In this document: one piece after another, positions 32,450-41,346 of the stretch
Position numbering within the stretch: the first letter of the stretch is position 1
Layout: each line of letters starts with the position of its first letter
NCBI GenBank assembly: GCA_910585605.1
Contig: CAJUFL010000002.1
Location: forward strand, 74,843-138,842
Length of the DNA stretch: 64,000 nucleotides
Source: an uncultured Lachnospiraceae bacterium
GTDB taxonomy: Bacteria > Bacillota > Clostridia > Lachnospirales > Lachnospiraceae
Direction: 5' to 3'
The notes under the pieces: model-generated
Databases searched by the model: none
Told to the model about the DNA's origin: nothing
Seen by the model: only the letters and a program-made list of their open reading frames with translations
Program-made: the position numbers and the translations under genes

Positions 32450-33784
32450 CTATACTCCTAAACTGAGCAGATTACCTACCAGATACAAAGATCCTACACA
32501 AAATAAACATCCATTCCCAACATGGCTTTTCCCATATAAAAAGCCGTCTTTTATATCATCAAAGGTGGTAATCCTACTACCCGAAAAACGTCTAAATGTT
32601 GCTGCTACCGCTTCTAACTCTGCAAAACGACTACCCTCGTAATAAACAACTATAATTTCTTCAAAGTTAATTCTGCAAAGCCTTTCAATCATCTCTTCAT
32701 AATTCTTGTCCCTGGAAACGGCAAACAATAAAACCTTCTGTTCAGTAGGGAACAGCACCTCCAACGTATGACAAAATGCTTCTATTGCCTCTTCATTATG
32801 CGCTCCATCTATGTACACATTATCCGCAATACATTCCATTCTGCCTTCCCAGACCATTTGATATAACCCGGTCCGAATAAAATCTCTATCTTTATCTGCT
32901 AATCTGTAACCTGTCTCCCTAAAACCATCGGATTCAGTATTACAAAAGTTAATTGTCATGTTAAGTAATAGTTCACATGCCCTTACCGCTAAAATCGCAT
33001 TTTCAACCTGATAAAGGGCTGTTTTCTTAATCTTTAAGCTAACATATCTATAATAACCACTATCGAAAGAAAAATCAATGGCTTTTTTCGATATTTTTGA
33101 TATTTTATACTGGGAATTTTCGACAATACACAATCTCGCTCCCTTTTTTTGACAGAAACTGGAAATCACACCCGTTGCTTCGTCCTTCCGATCAAAAAAA
33201 ACTACCGGCACTCCCTCTTTAATGATACCAGCCTTCTCCTGTGCTATTTCCGCAATCGTATTGCCCAGAAACTGCATATGATCAAGTCCCACCGATGTAA
33301 TGATACAAAGAACAGGTTTTACCACATTGGTCGCATCCAGTCTTCCTCCCATTCCGGTTTCAAAAATAACATAATCCGGCTTCTGTTTTTTAAAATACAA
33401 AGCTGCCATTAAAAACATAAATTCAAAAAAAGAGGGATGCGCAATCCCAATTTTTTTTGCACACTCAATAAAATACATAGTCTCCTGAAATGCTTCAATG
33501 AATTCTTCATCGGAAATCACTGCTCCGTTCATACGGATACGCTCATTAATCTTTACCAGATGCGGTGATGTAAACAGACCAACTTTCTTCCCTGCCTGCT
33601 TCAAAATAGACGCCAAAAAAGAGCAGGTAGACCCTTTTCCATTCGTACCTGCTACATGGATAACCGAATATGATTGTTCCGGATGTCCCATGATATCTAG
33701 TATTCTATTGAGATTATCAGTCCCTAATTTGGAAGCAAATAAAGGGACTGATAATACATAATCTACACATTCCTGATATGTCAT
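32450..33784 (-). CDS. folC: Folylpolyglutamate synthase / dihydrofolate synthase
   Basis: A 444-residue Mur-ligase-type enzyme that adds glutamate to folates and, in bifunctional forms, makes dihydrofolate from dihydropteroate. ATP site VAGTNGKGSTCSF (about 44-56), FTSPHLVKINERI (about 74-86), ETGMGGRLDATNVV (about 142-155), TSVGLDHMQFLGNT and the C-terminal YIDGAHNEEAI. Length is usual. Confidence 0.93.
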   Translation of the reverse strand: MTYQECVDYVLSVPLFASKLGTDNLNRILDIMGHPEQSYSVIHVAGTNGKGSTCSFLASILKQAGKKVGLFTSPHLVKINERIRMNGAVISDEEFIEAFQETMYFIECAKKIGIAHPSFFEFMFLMAALYFKKQKPDYVIFETGMGGRLDATNVVKPVLCIITSVGLDHMQFLGNTIAEIAQEKAGIIKEGVPVVFFDRKDEATGVISSFCQKKGARLCIVENSQYKISKISKKAIDFSFDSGYYRYVSLKIKKTALYQVENAILAVRACELLLNMTINFCNTESDGFRETGYRLADKDRDFIRTGLYQMVWEGRMECIADNVYIDGAHNEEAIEAFCHTLEVLFPTEQKVLLFAVSRDKNYEEMIERLCRINFEEIIVVYYEGSRFAELEAVAATFRRFSGSRITTFDDIKDGFLYGKSHVGNGCLFCVGSLYLVGNLLSLGV

Positions 33785-33875
33785 AAATAGCTCCGTTCCA
33801 TCCTTAATCCAAGACTATTATTCGAATCAACAGCCTTGCGGAAATCAGAAAAATATATTTTGTTGATTCTTCCAA

Positions 33876-34373
33876 TTATCTGTTATCTACTTTCTCTGGA
33901 TAGAGATCATGATTTGCAAGGCGGTTCCATGCTGCTTCTTCCCACTTTGTTCCCGGTTTTCCGTAATTACAATAAGGATCTATGGAAATACCTCCTCTTG
34001 GAGTAAATTTGCCCCATACCTCAATATATCTCGGTTCCATCAGCTTTATCAAATCTTTCATAATGATATTGACGCAATCCTCATGAAAATCTCCATGATT
34101 CCTGAAACTGAAAAGATATAATTTTAGGGATTTGGACTCTACCATAATCTTATCCGGTACATAAGAGATATAAATCGTTGCAAAATCCGGCTGACCTGTA
34201 ATAGGACAAAGAGATGTAAATTCCGGACAGTTAAATTTTACAAAATAATCATGCTCTGGATGTTTATTTAAAAAAGTTTCCAAAATCTCCGGTGCATAAT
34301 CTTGTGGGTATTTTGTCCCCTGATTTCCTAACAGTGTTACACCGTTCAATTCTTCTTCCTTTCTTCCACTCAT
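33876..34373 (-). CDS. queF: NADPH-dependent 7-cyano-7-deazaguanine reductase
   Basis: Reduces preQ0 to preQ1 in queuosine tRNA-modification synthesis. 165 residues, the short single-domain QueF. The active-site Cys is in TSLCPITGQPDFATI (about 54-68); the substrate motif ESKSLKLYLFSFRNH (about 78-92) and HEDCVN follow. It stands alone; queC/D/E are not in the window, and no preQ1 riboswitch is seen upstream. Confidence 0.95.
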   Translation of the reverse strand: MSGRKEEELNGVTLLGNQGTKYPQDYAPEILETFLNKHPEHDYFVKFNCPEFTSLCPITGQPDFATIYISYVPDKIMVESKSLKLYLFSFRNHGDFHEDCVNIIMKDLIKLMEPRYIEVWGKFTPRGGISIDPYCNYGKPGTKWEEAAWNRLANHDLYPEKVDNR

Positions 34374-34476
34374 ATTGAATTCCTGCCTTTCTTTCAGCTT
34401 GCTATCTTAGTATAGTATCAAACAGATAAAATTGCAACTGGCAAAGGGGTGAAAAGTAACTTCCGGATTACCTCTT

Positions 34477-36552
34477 TTATAATTCCTCTTTTATGATGCT
34501 CTTGCTTCCGGTATAAGTAGCGAAGAAATAGCCACCATAAATCACTACCAAAAAGACTGCCGTTGCAATCACGGATGGAAGCATTTCTTTCGGCTGTACC
34601 TGGACAGAAATTAATTTTAATGCAAACTGTATTCCAAATATAGAATGGATAACAGCAAGTACCAATGGTACAATAAAGAAGATTGCAATCTGCTTAAACA
34701 AAGACCAGTTAATCATGCTTTCATCCACACCGATTTTGCGAAGTACGGTATATCTTTGTCTGTTGTCTGAATTTTCTGTCAGCTCCTTTAATGCCAGAAT
34801 TGCGGAACTTGCAATCAGGAAAACCACACCAAGATAAATAGCGATAAACGTTACTACCGTTGCGATTCCTTTGCTGCTTTCGTAAATAACAATCTTTGTC
34901 ATCCCATCCAACTGAATCCCCTGCTCTATGATTTTATCCAGATAGTCCCTAGAATGTTCACTGTAACCGGTAAACATCTGCTCTATTTTTTCTTTTTCTT
35001 CCTCCGTATCTGCATTATAATTAGCAATTAAAAAATGTCTTTCTTTTATGTCCTCTGTTAAGCCACAGCTGTCCGGTACCAGGATAATCCCTCCATTAAT
35101 ATGACTTGCTGACATTTCCAGATATCCTGGCTGACATTCCGTATATTTGCTATTGTATTCCTTCCCGGCAATCGTAATTTTGGTGTGAAGTGCAAGTGCC
35201 TTATCCCTTAAATCCTTTCGGCTCTGGAAGTCACAAAGTATGATATATTCATCATCCTTCAATTCATACTGTTTAATCCCATATACTTTAGCAACCTGAT
35301 TATAATCAGACACCTTTACAATATCTTCCGCCATGTCACATGGAAGATATGGAAATAATGCCTTCACTTCATCATATGCATTGCCTAACGTATCCTTCCA
35401 CGTCAGTTCACTGGTTGCATAGATTTCAACCTCCACGATATCCTTTAATACATTCATATCAAAGCCTGCATTTTTCAAGGTATCACTGATTTTCAATCTG
35501 GAGTCCTCTATCTGTACCTTTGTATAATCACCATTCTTCGGAAGATTCGCAGTTTTATATAAATTAAGATCCACTGGTGTCATTTCTTCTAAATCCTTTG
35601 TCAGCACATTATTCAGGGATAATGCCGAGGACAATACTGATATTGTCATAAAAAGCAGAAGACAGATGATCGTCATACTGACAACCGTTGTATTGATCTT
35701 ATTATGAATCTGCCTTAACACAAACAGATTTGTTCCTTTTAAGTACATACTTTTTCTGGACTGTGCCAGCTTTAAAACAAACCCGGAAAGTGACCAGAAT
35801 ATTAAAAATGTAGATATAACACCTAACAAAATAGGATATATTATTTTATCCGCTGTATCTAATGTATCTATACCACCTGTAACCTTATAATAGGCATAGC
35901 CCAACATACTGACCGCAGTTAAAAACACGGCTACACAAAGAACAGGATTTTTCATTTTCACTTTCTCATTTTTACGGATAGCGGTCAGCAAATCAATTAG
36001 TTTATACTTAGAAATCGCAACAACATTAAACAGCATGACTGCAAAATACATTACACCAAAATATAAACAGGTTTTTAAAGCTGCCGCCTTTGAAAATACA
36101 AACTCATACTTACTCATATCTGCCGAAAACAGCTTCGCCACCAAGATAGACATTAACTGCGACCCAAATACCCCGGCTAACATTCCGATTATCAGAGAAA
36201 ACAAACCGATAAAGACCGTCTCAATTAACAGAATTCTTGAAATCTGTCCTTTTCCCATCCCAAGGGTCATATAAAGTCCAAATTCCCGTTTTCTTCTCTT
36301 TATCAGAAAATTATTTGCATACACGATTAGAAATCCCAATACAACCGCTACAAAGACGGATACCATAGCAACCATATCCACTAACAGTTCTACAATCATT
36401 TGGGTAGAACTGTTCATCACCAGCATTGCTTCCTGACTATCAAGAGAATTAAACATATAAAAAATACAAACTCCTAAAATCAACGTTAGAAAATATATCG
36501 TATAATCCTTTATACTTTTCCTGATATTTTTTATAGATAACTTAAATAACAT
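34477..36552 (-). CDS. Bce-type ABC transporter permease
   Basis: A 691-residue FtsX-family permease with about ten membrane helices and a large extracellular loop (about 310-560), the BceB layout. Such proteins both sense and detoxify antimicrobial peptides such as bacitracin. It overlaps the ATPase gene by 11 bp. The cognate-looking kinase and regulator are not adjacent but 8.7-10.5 kb away (45266-47094). Confidence 0.88.
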   Translation of the reverse strand: MLFKLSIKNIRKSIKDYTIYFLTLILGVCIFYMFNSLDSQEAMLVMNSSTQMIVELLVDMVAMVSVFVAVVLGFLIVYANNFLIKRRKREFGLYMTLGMGKGQISRILLIETVFIGLFSLIIGMLAGVFGSQLMSILVAKLFSADMSKYEFVFSKAAALKTCLYFGVMYFAVMLFNVVAISKYKLIDLLTAIRKNEKVKMKNPVLCVAVFLTAVSMLGYAYYKVTGGIDTLDTADKIIYPILLGVISTFLIFWSLSGFVLKLAQSRKSMYLKGTNLFVLRQIHNKINTTVVSMTIICLLLFMTISVLSSALSLNNVLTKDLEEMTPVDLNLYKTANLPKNGDYTKVQIEDSRLKISDTLKNAGFDMNVLKDIVEVEIYATSELTWKDTLGNAYDEVKALFPYLPCDMAEDIVKVSDYNQVAKVYGIKQYELKDDEYIILCDFQSRKDLRDKALALHTKITIAGKEYNSKYTECQPGYLEMSASHINGGIILVPDSCGLTEDIKERHFLIANYNADTEEEKEKIEQMFTGYSEHSRDYLDKIIEQGIQLDGMTKIVIYESSKGIATVVTFIAIYLGVVFLIASSAILALKELTENSDNRQRYTVLRKIGVDESMINWSLFKQIAIFFIVPLVLAVIHSIFGIQFALKLISVQVQPKEMLPSVIATAVFLVVIYGGYFFATYTGSKSIIKEEL

Positions 36553-37330
36553 CGCTTAACTCACCTCCAAGAAGCGTAACAACTTCAATAATTTTTTCGA
36601 AAAATTCTTTTCTGGTATCACTGCCCTTAAACAATTCATTGAAGATCATTCCATCCTTAATAAATAAAATCCGTTCTGCATAACTTGCCGTAAAGGCATC
36701 ATGGGTTACCATCAATATCGTAGCACCCATTTTCTGATTCAGGGTTTCAAAGCTTTCCAAAAGCTGCCTTGCAGATTTGGAATCCAGTGCCCCAGTGGGC
36801 TCATCTGCCAGCACCAGCTTGGGATTGGTAATAATTGCCCTTGCAGATGCAATTCTCTGCTTCTGCCCACCAGATACCTGATATGGGTATTTATTAAGAA
36901 TATCCACTATTTCCAGCTTAGAAGCGATTTCTTTTACTCTCTGGTCAATCTCTATTGGTTTTACCTTCTGGATGGTAAGCGCCAATGCAATGTTTTCATA
37001 GGCTGTCAGTGTATCTAACAGATTAAAATCCTGAAAAATAAAGCCAAGTTCTTCTCTCCGAAACTTATTTAAGTGATTCCCTTTAAGCTTTGTAATATCT
37101 TCATCATTAATCATAATGTGTCCTGCCGTTACTCTGTCAATAGTGGAAATACAATTTAAAAGCGTTGTCTTGCCGCTTCCACTGGCTCCCATGATCCCTA
37201 CAAACTCACCTTCATCCACATCAAAGCTGATATTATCGATAGCTCTTGTCAGGTTAGACTTATTCCCGTAATATTTTTCAATTTGTTTTACTTCCAGCAA
37301 ATGTTTCATCTTTTTATCATTTCCTTTCAT
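36542..37330 (-). CDS. Bce-type ABC transporter ATP-binding protein
   Basis: A 262-residue ATPase: Walker A GASGSGKTT, Q loop FIFQDFNLLD, signature VSGGQKQRIASARAI and Walker B LADEPTGALDS. The likelier start is residue 8 (MKHLLEVKQIEKYYG). It pairs with the permease downstream. A CTTACGA dyad upstream is a likely operator. Confidence 0.9.
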   Translation of the reverse strand: MKGNDKKMKHLLEVKQIEKYYGNKSNLTRAIDNISFDVDEGEFVGIMGASGSGKTTLLNCISTIDRVTAGHIMINDEDITKLKGNHLNKFRREELGFIFQDFNLLDTLTAYENIALALTIQKVKPIEIDQRVKEIASKLEIVDILNKYPYQVSGGQKQRIASARAIITNPKLVLADEPTGALDSKSARQLLESFETLNQKMGATILMVTHDAFTASYAERILFIKDGMIFNELFKGSDTRKEFFEKIIEVVTLLGGELSDVI

Positions 37331-37463
37331 GATGATTTTGATTATAAAGGGAAGGTGTAATAGGAAAATCTCTGGTTATATTTCTATTTACAACTATTCC
37401 CTTTTATTGTATCTATCATAATATTCTTTTATCTTACCTGCCATTGATGTTGCTTACATTTAG

Positions 37464-37479
37464 CTTACGAAATCGTAAG
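37464..37479 (-). promoter_or_regulatory. Operator-like dyad upstream of the Bce transporter
   Basis: CTTACGA-AA-TCGTAAG, perfect 7-bp arms, with a third half site (CTTACA, 37453-37458) repeated in direct orientation 11 bp away. It lies 134 bp before the ATPase start and would suit an OmpR-type regulator. Confidence 0.45.
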
Positions 37480-37495
37480 GTTTTGGAAAACATAT

Positions 37496-37539
37496 AAAAA
37501 GCCCGTTTCACTAGGCTTTTACTGCCTAAATGGACGAGC
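37496..37539 (-). terminator. Terminator of the 37636-38569 gene group
   Basis: A 16-bp stem with several G-U pairs (GCCCGTTTCACTAGGC / GCCTAAATGGACGAGC) and a T run on the minus strand. Confidence 0.65.
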
Positions 37540-37635
37540 TGTATTTATGATAAATCAGCAAAATAGTTTTGACAAGAATCAAACAAATGCAAAAAACATA
37601 TGCTCTACAAACATATTTGCATACATTGATCTCTC

Positions 37636-38025
37636 CTATTTTTCCCTAAATTCCTCATTCAAATCCTTATATATTGCTTCTGCTATCTCAATACAGTACT
37701 TTGTATCATGTTTCCAGCCAAATTCTTCAAAACATACCTGCTCTATAATCTCTGCCAATTGTTCCACTGTATGATTAATCTTTATCCTTTTTGCTATCTG
37801 CTTTGCTTCCATATCATACGCACTATCCACTGCACTGGGAAGTTTTTTCTCCGGATTCCATAAATCTATGTTCTTTTTAATAATATAATAAATGACCGCA
37901 TCAGGATTAAAAAATCCTCCCACCCATGCTGAATCTTGATCTACCATGCATTTACTAACGCCAAAACAATCAAACGGATACTTATTAAATCCCGGAAGCT
38001 TATGATATCTGTTTGCTGCTTCCAT
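37636..38025 (-). CDS. Uncharacterised 129-residue protein
   Basis: Soluble and mixed alpha/beta, starting MEAANRYHKLPGFNKYPFDC. I do not recognise the family. It lies 2 bp after a probable gene remnant. Small single-domain genes in such runs are often immunity proteins of polymorphic toxins, but no toxin is present, so this is only a possibility. Confidence 0.5.
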   Translation of the reverse strand: MEAANRYHKLPGFNKYPFDCFGVSKCMVDQDSAWVGGFFNPDAVIYYIIKKNIDLWNPEKKLPSAVDSAYDMEAKQIAKRIKINHTVEQLAEIIEQVCFEEFGWKHDTKYCIEIAEAIYKDLNEEFREK

Positions 38026-38027
38026 TG

Positions 38028-38366
38028 CTACACATATATAATGTCCTTAAAGTAAATGTGCTCCCTATTGTCCATAAATATCGCTTTTGAACTGCGGAAA
38101 ACTGCATCTTTTAAAAGCAGAAAATTTCCGTCATACTCCAAATTAACGTTTTCCATAGTGTCCAAACGGTCATACATAATATCTATTTTATGGAACTGTC
38201 CATGATTATTGTAACCGCCATCACACAGCAATTGTTTCCCCTTTGTAATCAGAAATTTCGTCATTCCCTCGATACCCGGATGATAGACAATATCCTTCTT
38301 AAAATCTGTCCGGACCAAATTATAATCTGTATAATAGTAAAACCACAGATTTTCCTGTTCATCCAC
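38028..38366 (-). pseudogene. C-terminal remnant of a beta-propeller protein
   Basis: 112 codons from a GTG without ribosome site. The sequence opens inside a strand-rich region (NLWFYYYTDYNLVRTDF) and continues with beta-strand blocks (KGKQLLCDGGYNNHGQFHKI, SSKAIFMDNREHIYFKDI) like the last blades of a propeller. About 200 N-terminal residues seem to be missing. The reading frame is open 5 codons further upstream, back to a TGA inside the preceding gene, which suggests a deletion joined two broken genes. Confidence 0.5.
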
Positions 38367-38368
38367 AT

Positions 38369-38569
38369 TTATCGCTTCAAGTCATCCCATGCAATATCGC
38401 TTCCGCTATATATTAATTTTCTTTCATCAATGTATCGCCATGTATTATGAGCAAAACGTGAAATTGCATTCTGCCGTTTGATTTTATTTGATAATTCAAA
38501 TTGCAAACGCTCCCGTTTATTCTTTACAATAAAATGCTGTATAAAAAATTGTTCATAGTCAAAATTCAC
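38369..38569 (-). pseudogene. Short gene or N-terminal remnant, 66 codons
   Basis: Best start is the GTG ending at 38569 (reads MNFDYEQFFIQ), with GGGAGAG upstream; the longer open frame would run back into the cfa terminator. The pattern FIQHFIVKNKRERLQFEL, then RFAHN, resembles the N-terminal part of small immunity-like proteins, which are usually longer. It ends 2 bp before the propeller remnant, so it is probably truncated. Confidence 0.4.
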
Positions 38570-38690
38570 ATACCATCTCTCCCATTTTCCTATATCTTCT
38601 ACTGATTTCCAACAGCATCTAATATCTTTTCTAATATATAGTATAACACATTTAATAAACATCAACATATAACTATCTGCAAACACAACT

Positions 38691-38725
38691 AAAAAGACAG
38701 ACCAACAAATTATCATCCTGGTCTG
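38691..38725 (-). terminator. Terminator of the cfa gene
   Basis: CAGACCA / TGGTCTG stem with a 14-base loop and TCTTTTT on the minus strand, 36 bp after the cfa stop. Confidence 0.75.
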
Positions 38726-38760
38726 CCCTTTATTAATATTGTCTATTTCTGTTACCTGAT

Positions 38761-39918
38761 TTATACCACCCGATTAAGAGGCAGTTCATTATTTACTCCT
38801 TTTGACAACAGAAGCTGATGGATATCCACAACACCGTTTTGGAAAGCTGCCGCACAGGAAGTCAGATAAAGCTCCCACATTCTTGCAAACTCCTCACCTT
38901 TGCCTTCCACAATTTCCGTTCTGCATCTATTAAAATTTTCCCTCCAGAAAAGAAGCGTCTTATTATAATGCCGTCTGAGGCTTTCCACATCCAGTGTATA
39001 AAAATGATGCTCTGGCAGGATATGAATAATTTCTCTGAGGCTAGGTATCACTCCTCCCGGAAAAATATATTTCTTAATCCATGCATCTCCTTCATGCTCC
39101 TCCAACGCACTGATAAAATGCAGCAGGCATAGTCCTTTGCACTTCAAAACAGCATCTATGTTTTCCATAAATTCTTCATAATTTCCTCGTCCCACATGCT
39201 CTATCATGCCCACGCTGACAATACGGTCAAATTTCATCCCGGACTTTTTCAGTTCCCGGTAATCCATCCGTCTTACCTCCAGCAGATCATCCAGTCCCTC
39301 ATCCTCAATCTCCTGACGGAATTTCTGATATTGCTCCTCACTCAGCGTAATACCTGTACCATGAACACCATATTCTTTTGCAGCACGTTTTAACAGAAAT
39401 CCCCATCCACAGCCGATATCCAAAAGACTCATCCCTGGTGCCAGTGATAATTTGTCCAGTATATGATCCACTTTATTCACTTGTGCCTGATATAACGAAT
39501 CCGTCTCCTCCTTAAAGTACCCGCAGGAATAGCTCATCGTCTCATCCAGCCAGAGCCGGTAGAAGTCATTTCCAATGTCGTAGTGTGACCGCACCTCCTT
39601 TTCCTGATTTTTCTTACTCCGGGAGGTGTTAAGCAGTCCTTTTAATGCCAACTTATCTATTTTAAATTTATCCATTTCTCCCATAAAACAGTTAAGAACC
39701 TCATATAAATCATGATCAACCTCAAGATCTCCACGCATATATGCCTCTCCGAGAGATAGTGACGTGCTGGTCAGCATCTCTTTTTTATTTAGATTTTTTT
39801 TCAAATCTACCGTAAATCTGGGATTTTCCTTTCCAATCCTTTGTTCCTCATCCCCTATCCTTAATACAAAAGAAACGGGAATAATATGCTCCAAATACTC
39901 TGCAACAAATCCATTCAT
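38761..39918 (-). CDS. cfa: Cyclopropane-fatty-acyl-phospholipid synthase
   Basis: Transfers a methylene group from S-adenosylmethionine to cis double bonds of membrane phospholipids. 385 residues: N-terminal lipid-binding part, EVRSHYDIGNDFYRLWLDE (about 107-125), SAM site LDIGCGWGFLLKRAA (about 166-180), and GMIEHVGRGNYEEF (about 236-249) with the catalytic Glu/His. Its size equals that of the bacterial enzymes. Monocistronic, with its own terminator. Confidence 0.93.
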   Translation of the reverse strand: MNGFVAEYLEHIIPVSFVLRIGDEEQRIGKENPRFTVDLKKNLNKKEMLTSTSLSLGEAYMRGDLEVDHDLYEVLNCFMGEMDKFKIDKLALKGLLNTSRSKKNQEKEVRSHYDIGNDFYRLWLDETMSYSCGYFKEETDSLYQAQVNKVDHILDKLSLAPGMSLLDIGCGWGFLLKRAAKEYGVHGTGITLSEEQYQKFRQEIEDEGLDDLLEVRRMDYRELKKSGMKFDRIVSVGMIEHVGRGNYEEFMENIDAVLKCKGLCLLHFISALEEHEGDAWIKKYIFPGGVIPSLREIIHILPEHHFYTLDVESLRRHYNKTLLFWRENFNRCRTEIVEGKGEEFARMWELYLTSCAAAFQNGVVDIHQLLLSKGVNNELPLNRVV

Positions 39919-40013
39919 GTCTTTGTTTCCTTTCCTTGATATTTTTTACATAGTATTCCCATTTTCACATTATATTTAATCAGGTCTTTTCCTTTTTTCT
40001 TATATATCTGCCG

Positions 40014-40289
40014 TTATCCCATTCCAATCAATCTGCATTCCTCACATATATACTCTTCTGAATTGGGGTTCTCTATCCTATTCCACTCTTTCTTGCAGGA
40101 TGGACATACTTCCGGAACACGCTTTGAATAAGAAATATACATCCCCTCTTTTTCATATACGTAATAATCATTCAGGGTCTGTCCACTCTGATACCATGCA
40201 CCAAGCAGGCCGTAAACCAAGTGTTCCATTGGCACGGTAGAATTCTTCGCTTCATAAAATATAATCTCGTGTAAATATGCCATAATCAA
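40014..40289 (-). CDS. Small zinc-ribbon protein (DUF2310-like C-terminus)
   Basis: A 91-residue protein. A C-terminal zinc ribbon CPSCKKEW...CEEC (about 65-85) follows a short alpha/beta part containing EHLVYGLLGAWYQSGQTLND. The ribbon resembles DUF2310 proteins, but most of that family is longer, so it may be a short relative or unrelated. Start is MIMAYLH or the ATG two codons later. Function unknown. Confidence 0.55.
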   Translation of the reverse strand: MIMAYLHEIIFYEAKNSTVPMEHLVYGLLGAWYQSGQTLNDYYVYEKEGMYISYSKRVPEVCPSCKKEWNRIENPNSEEYICEECRLIGMG

Positions 40290-40452
40290 TTCCCCCTGTT
40301 CTTACCGAATCGCTCTGTTTTCCATTACCATTCGGTATATTTGTTTCAAATCGATGTCATAAGAAAAACCGAATCGGCTTTTTCTGCATATAATTTATCA
40401 TACACACAAATTTATCATAACACAATATAAAGTAACAATGAGGTGGTTTCAA

Positions 40453-41319
40453 TTGAATAACTATAATTCAAATCGAATGTTTAATCCGCAAAATTCATTC
40501 AACACGAAAAGATATCCCAACAGAAACTGTAGCCCAAACAATGCCCCACCCTCAAGGAATTTTGGAGTTTCAAAAAACACTGTCATACCCGATACTTCCC
40601 AAAACACAAGCATAGCAGAAGCAGGATCAATATTCTCTGAAACAAAAGTATCAGATGCTGAAGCAGATACATTACAGAATTCACAAATATTCCCTGACGA
40701 ATCGAGCGCCACAGATGCAAACAGACCAACTCCATATTTTTGTGAGCCTGGTCCAATGGGACCAAGGGGCGAACCCGGACCTTCAGGATGCCCTGGAGAA
40801 CGGGGTGAAACAGGGCCGCAGGGTGTGACAGGTCCGCAAGGCCCACAGGGAGCCACAGGACCAATGGGACCGAAAGGAGAGCCTGGTGCCCGGGGACCTG
40901 CCGGACCACCTGGATATCCACAAAACAGTATATTTGCATCGTTTTTAGACTCAGAACTTTTTTTGTCGGAAAGCACTACCATTCCGTTAAAAGTAGATAT
41001 ACCGGATACAACCGGAAATATCTCCCCCTGTGGAAGTCACTCTGTTATATTAAATCCTGGTTACTATACTATCTACTATTATATATCTACAGTAATGAAC
41101 ACATCTGGTTTCATAAACCTTACGCCTGTATTCAATGACTGTATACAGTCTGCATATGCCGGGTATGCCACAGCAAAAAAACGGAAGGAAACACTTGAAA
41201 TATCAAGATATTTCATAGTTGAAATCCTCAGCACTTCTCCTTTGTTTTTTACATGGCACTCTTCTGAAAGTACCTCCAAAATCAATATGAATATAATTGT
41301 ACAAAAACTCTGTAGATAA
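40453..41319 (+). CDS. Collagen-like surface protein (BclA/exosporium type)
   Basis: I start it at TTG 40453 because GAGGTGG sits 7 bases upstream, whereas the ATG at 40438 contains that ribosome site and has none of its own; 288 residues. An Asn/Ser/Thr-rich N-terminal part (about 1-100) is followed by about 17 Gly-X-Y triplets (GPMGPRGEPGPSGCPGERGE and on, about 102-153). The C-terminal globular domain (about 160-288) is beta-rich, like the trimerising heads of BclA/C1q-type proteins. Such proteins form glycosylated filaments on spores. A glycosyltransferase follows 27 bp downstream. Confidence 0.8.
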   Translation: MNNYNSNRMFNPQNSFNTKRYPNRNCSPNNAPPSRNFGVSKNTVIPDTSQNTSIAEAGSIFSETKVSDAEADTLQNSQIFPDESSATDANRPTPYFCEPGPMGPRGEPGPSGCPGERGETGPQGVTGPQGPQGATGPMGPKGEPGARGPAGPPGYPQNSIFASFLDSELFLSESTTIPLKVDIPDTTGNISPCGSHSVILNPGYYTIYYYISTVMNTSGFINLTPVFNDCIQSAYAGYATAKKRKETLEISRYFIVEILSTSPLFFTWHSSESTSKINMNIIVQKLCR

Positions 41320-41346
41320 CAAAATCAAAATATAGGAGGTTCAGAT

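Noticed and set aside
34374..34476. preQ1 riboswitch before queF
   Set aside because: No preQ1 aptamer-like stem and A-rich tail is visible in the 100 bp upstream.
38570..38716. N-terminal extension of the frame ending at 38369
   Set aside because: It runs through the cfa terminator hairpin; a GTG with ribosome site at 38569 is the better start.
40381..40437. Sigma-E/K-type promoter before the collagen-like gene
   Set aside because: CATACACA resembles a sigma-E -10, but no -35 at proper spacing is seen.
40461..40982. Long antisense open frame (173 codons) opposite the collagen-like gene
   Set aside because: It is the mirror of Gly-Pro triplet codons and has no start signal. The plus-strand protein has recognisable structure and context.
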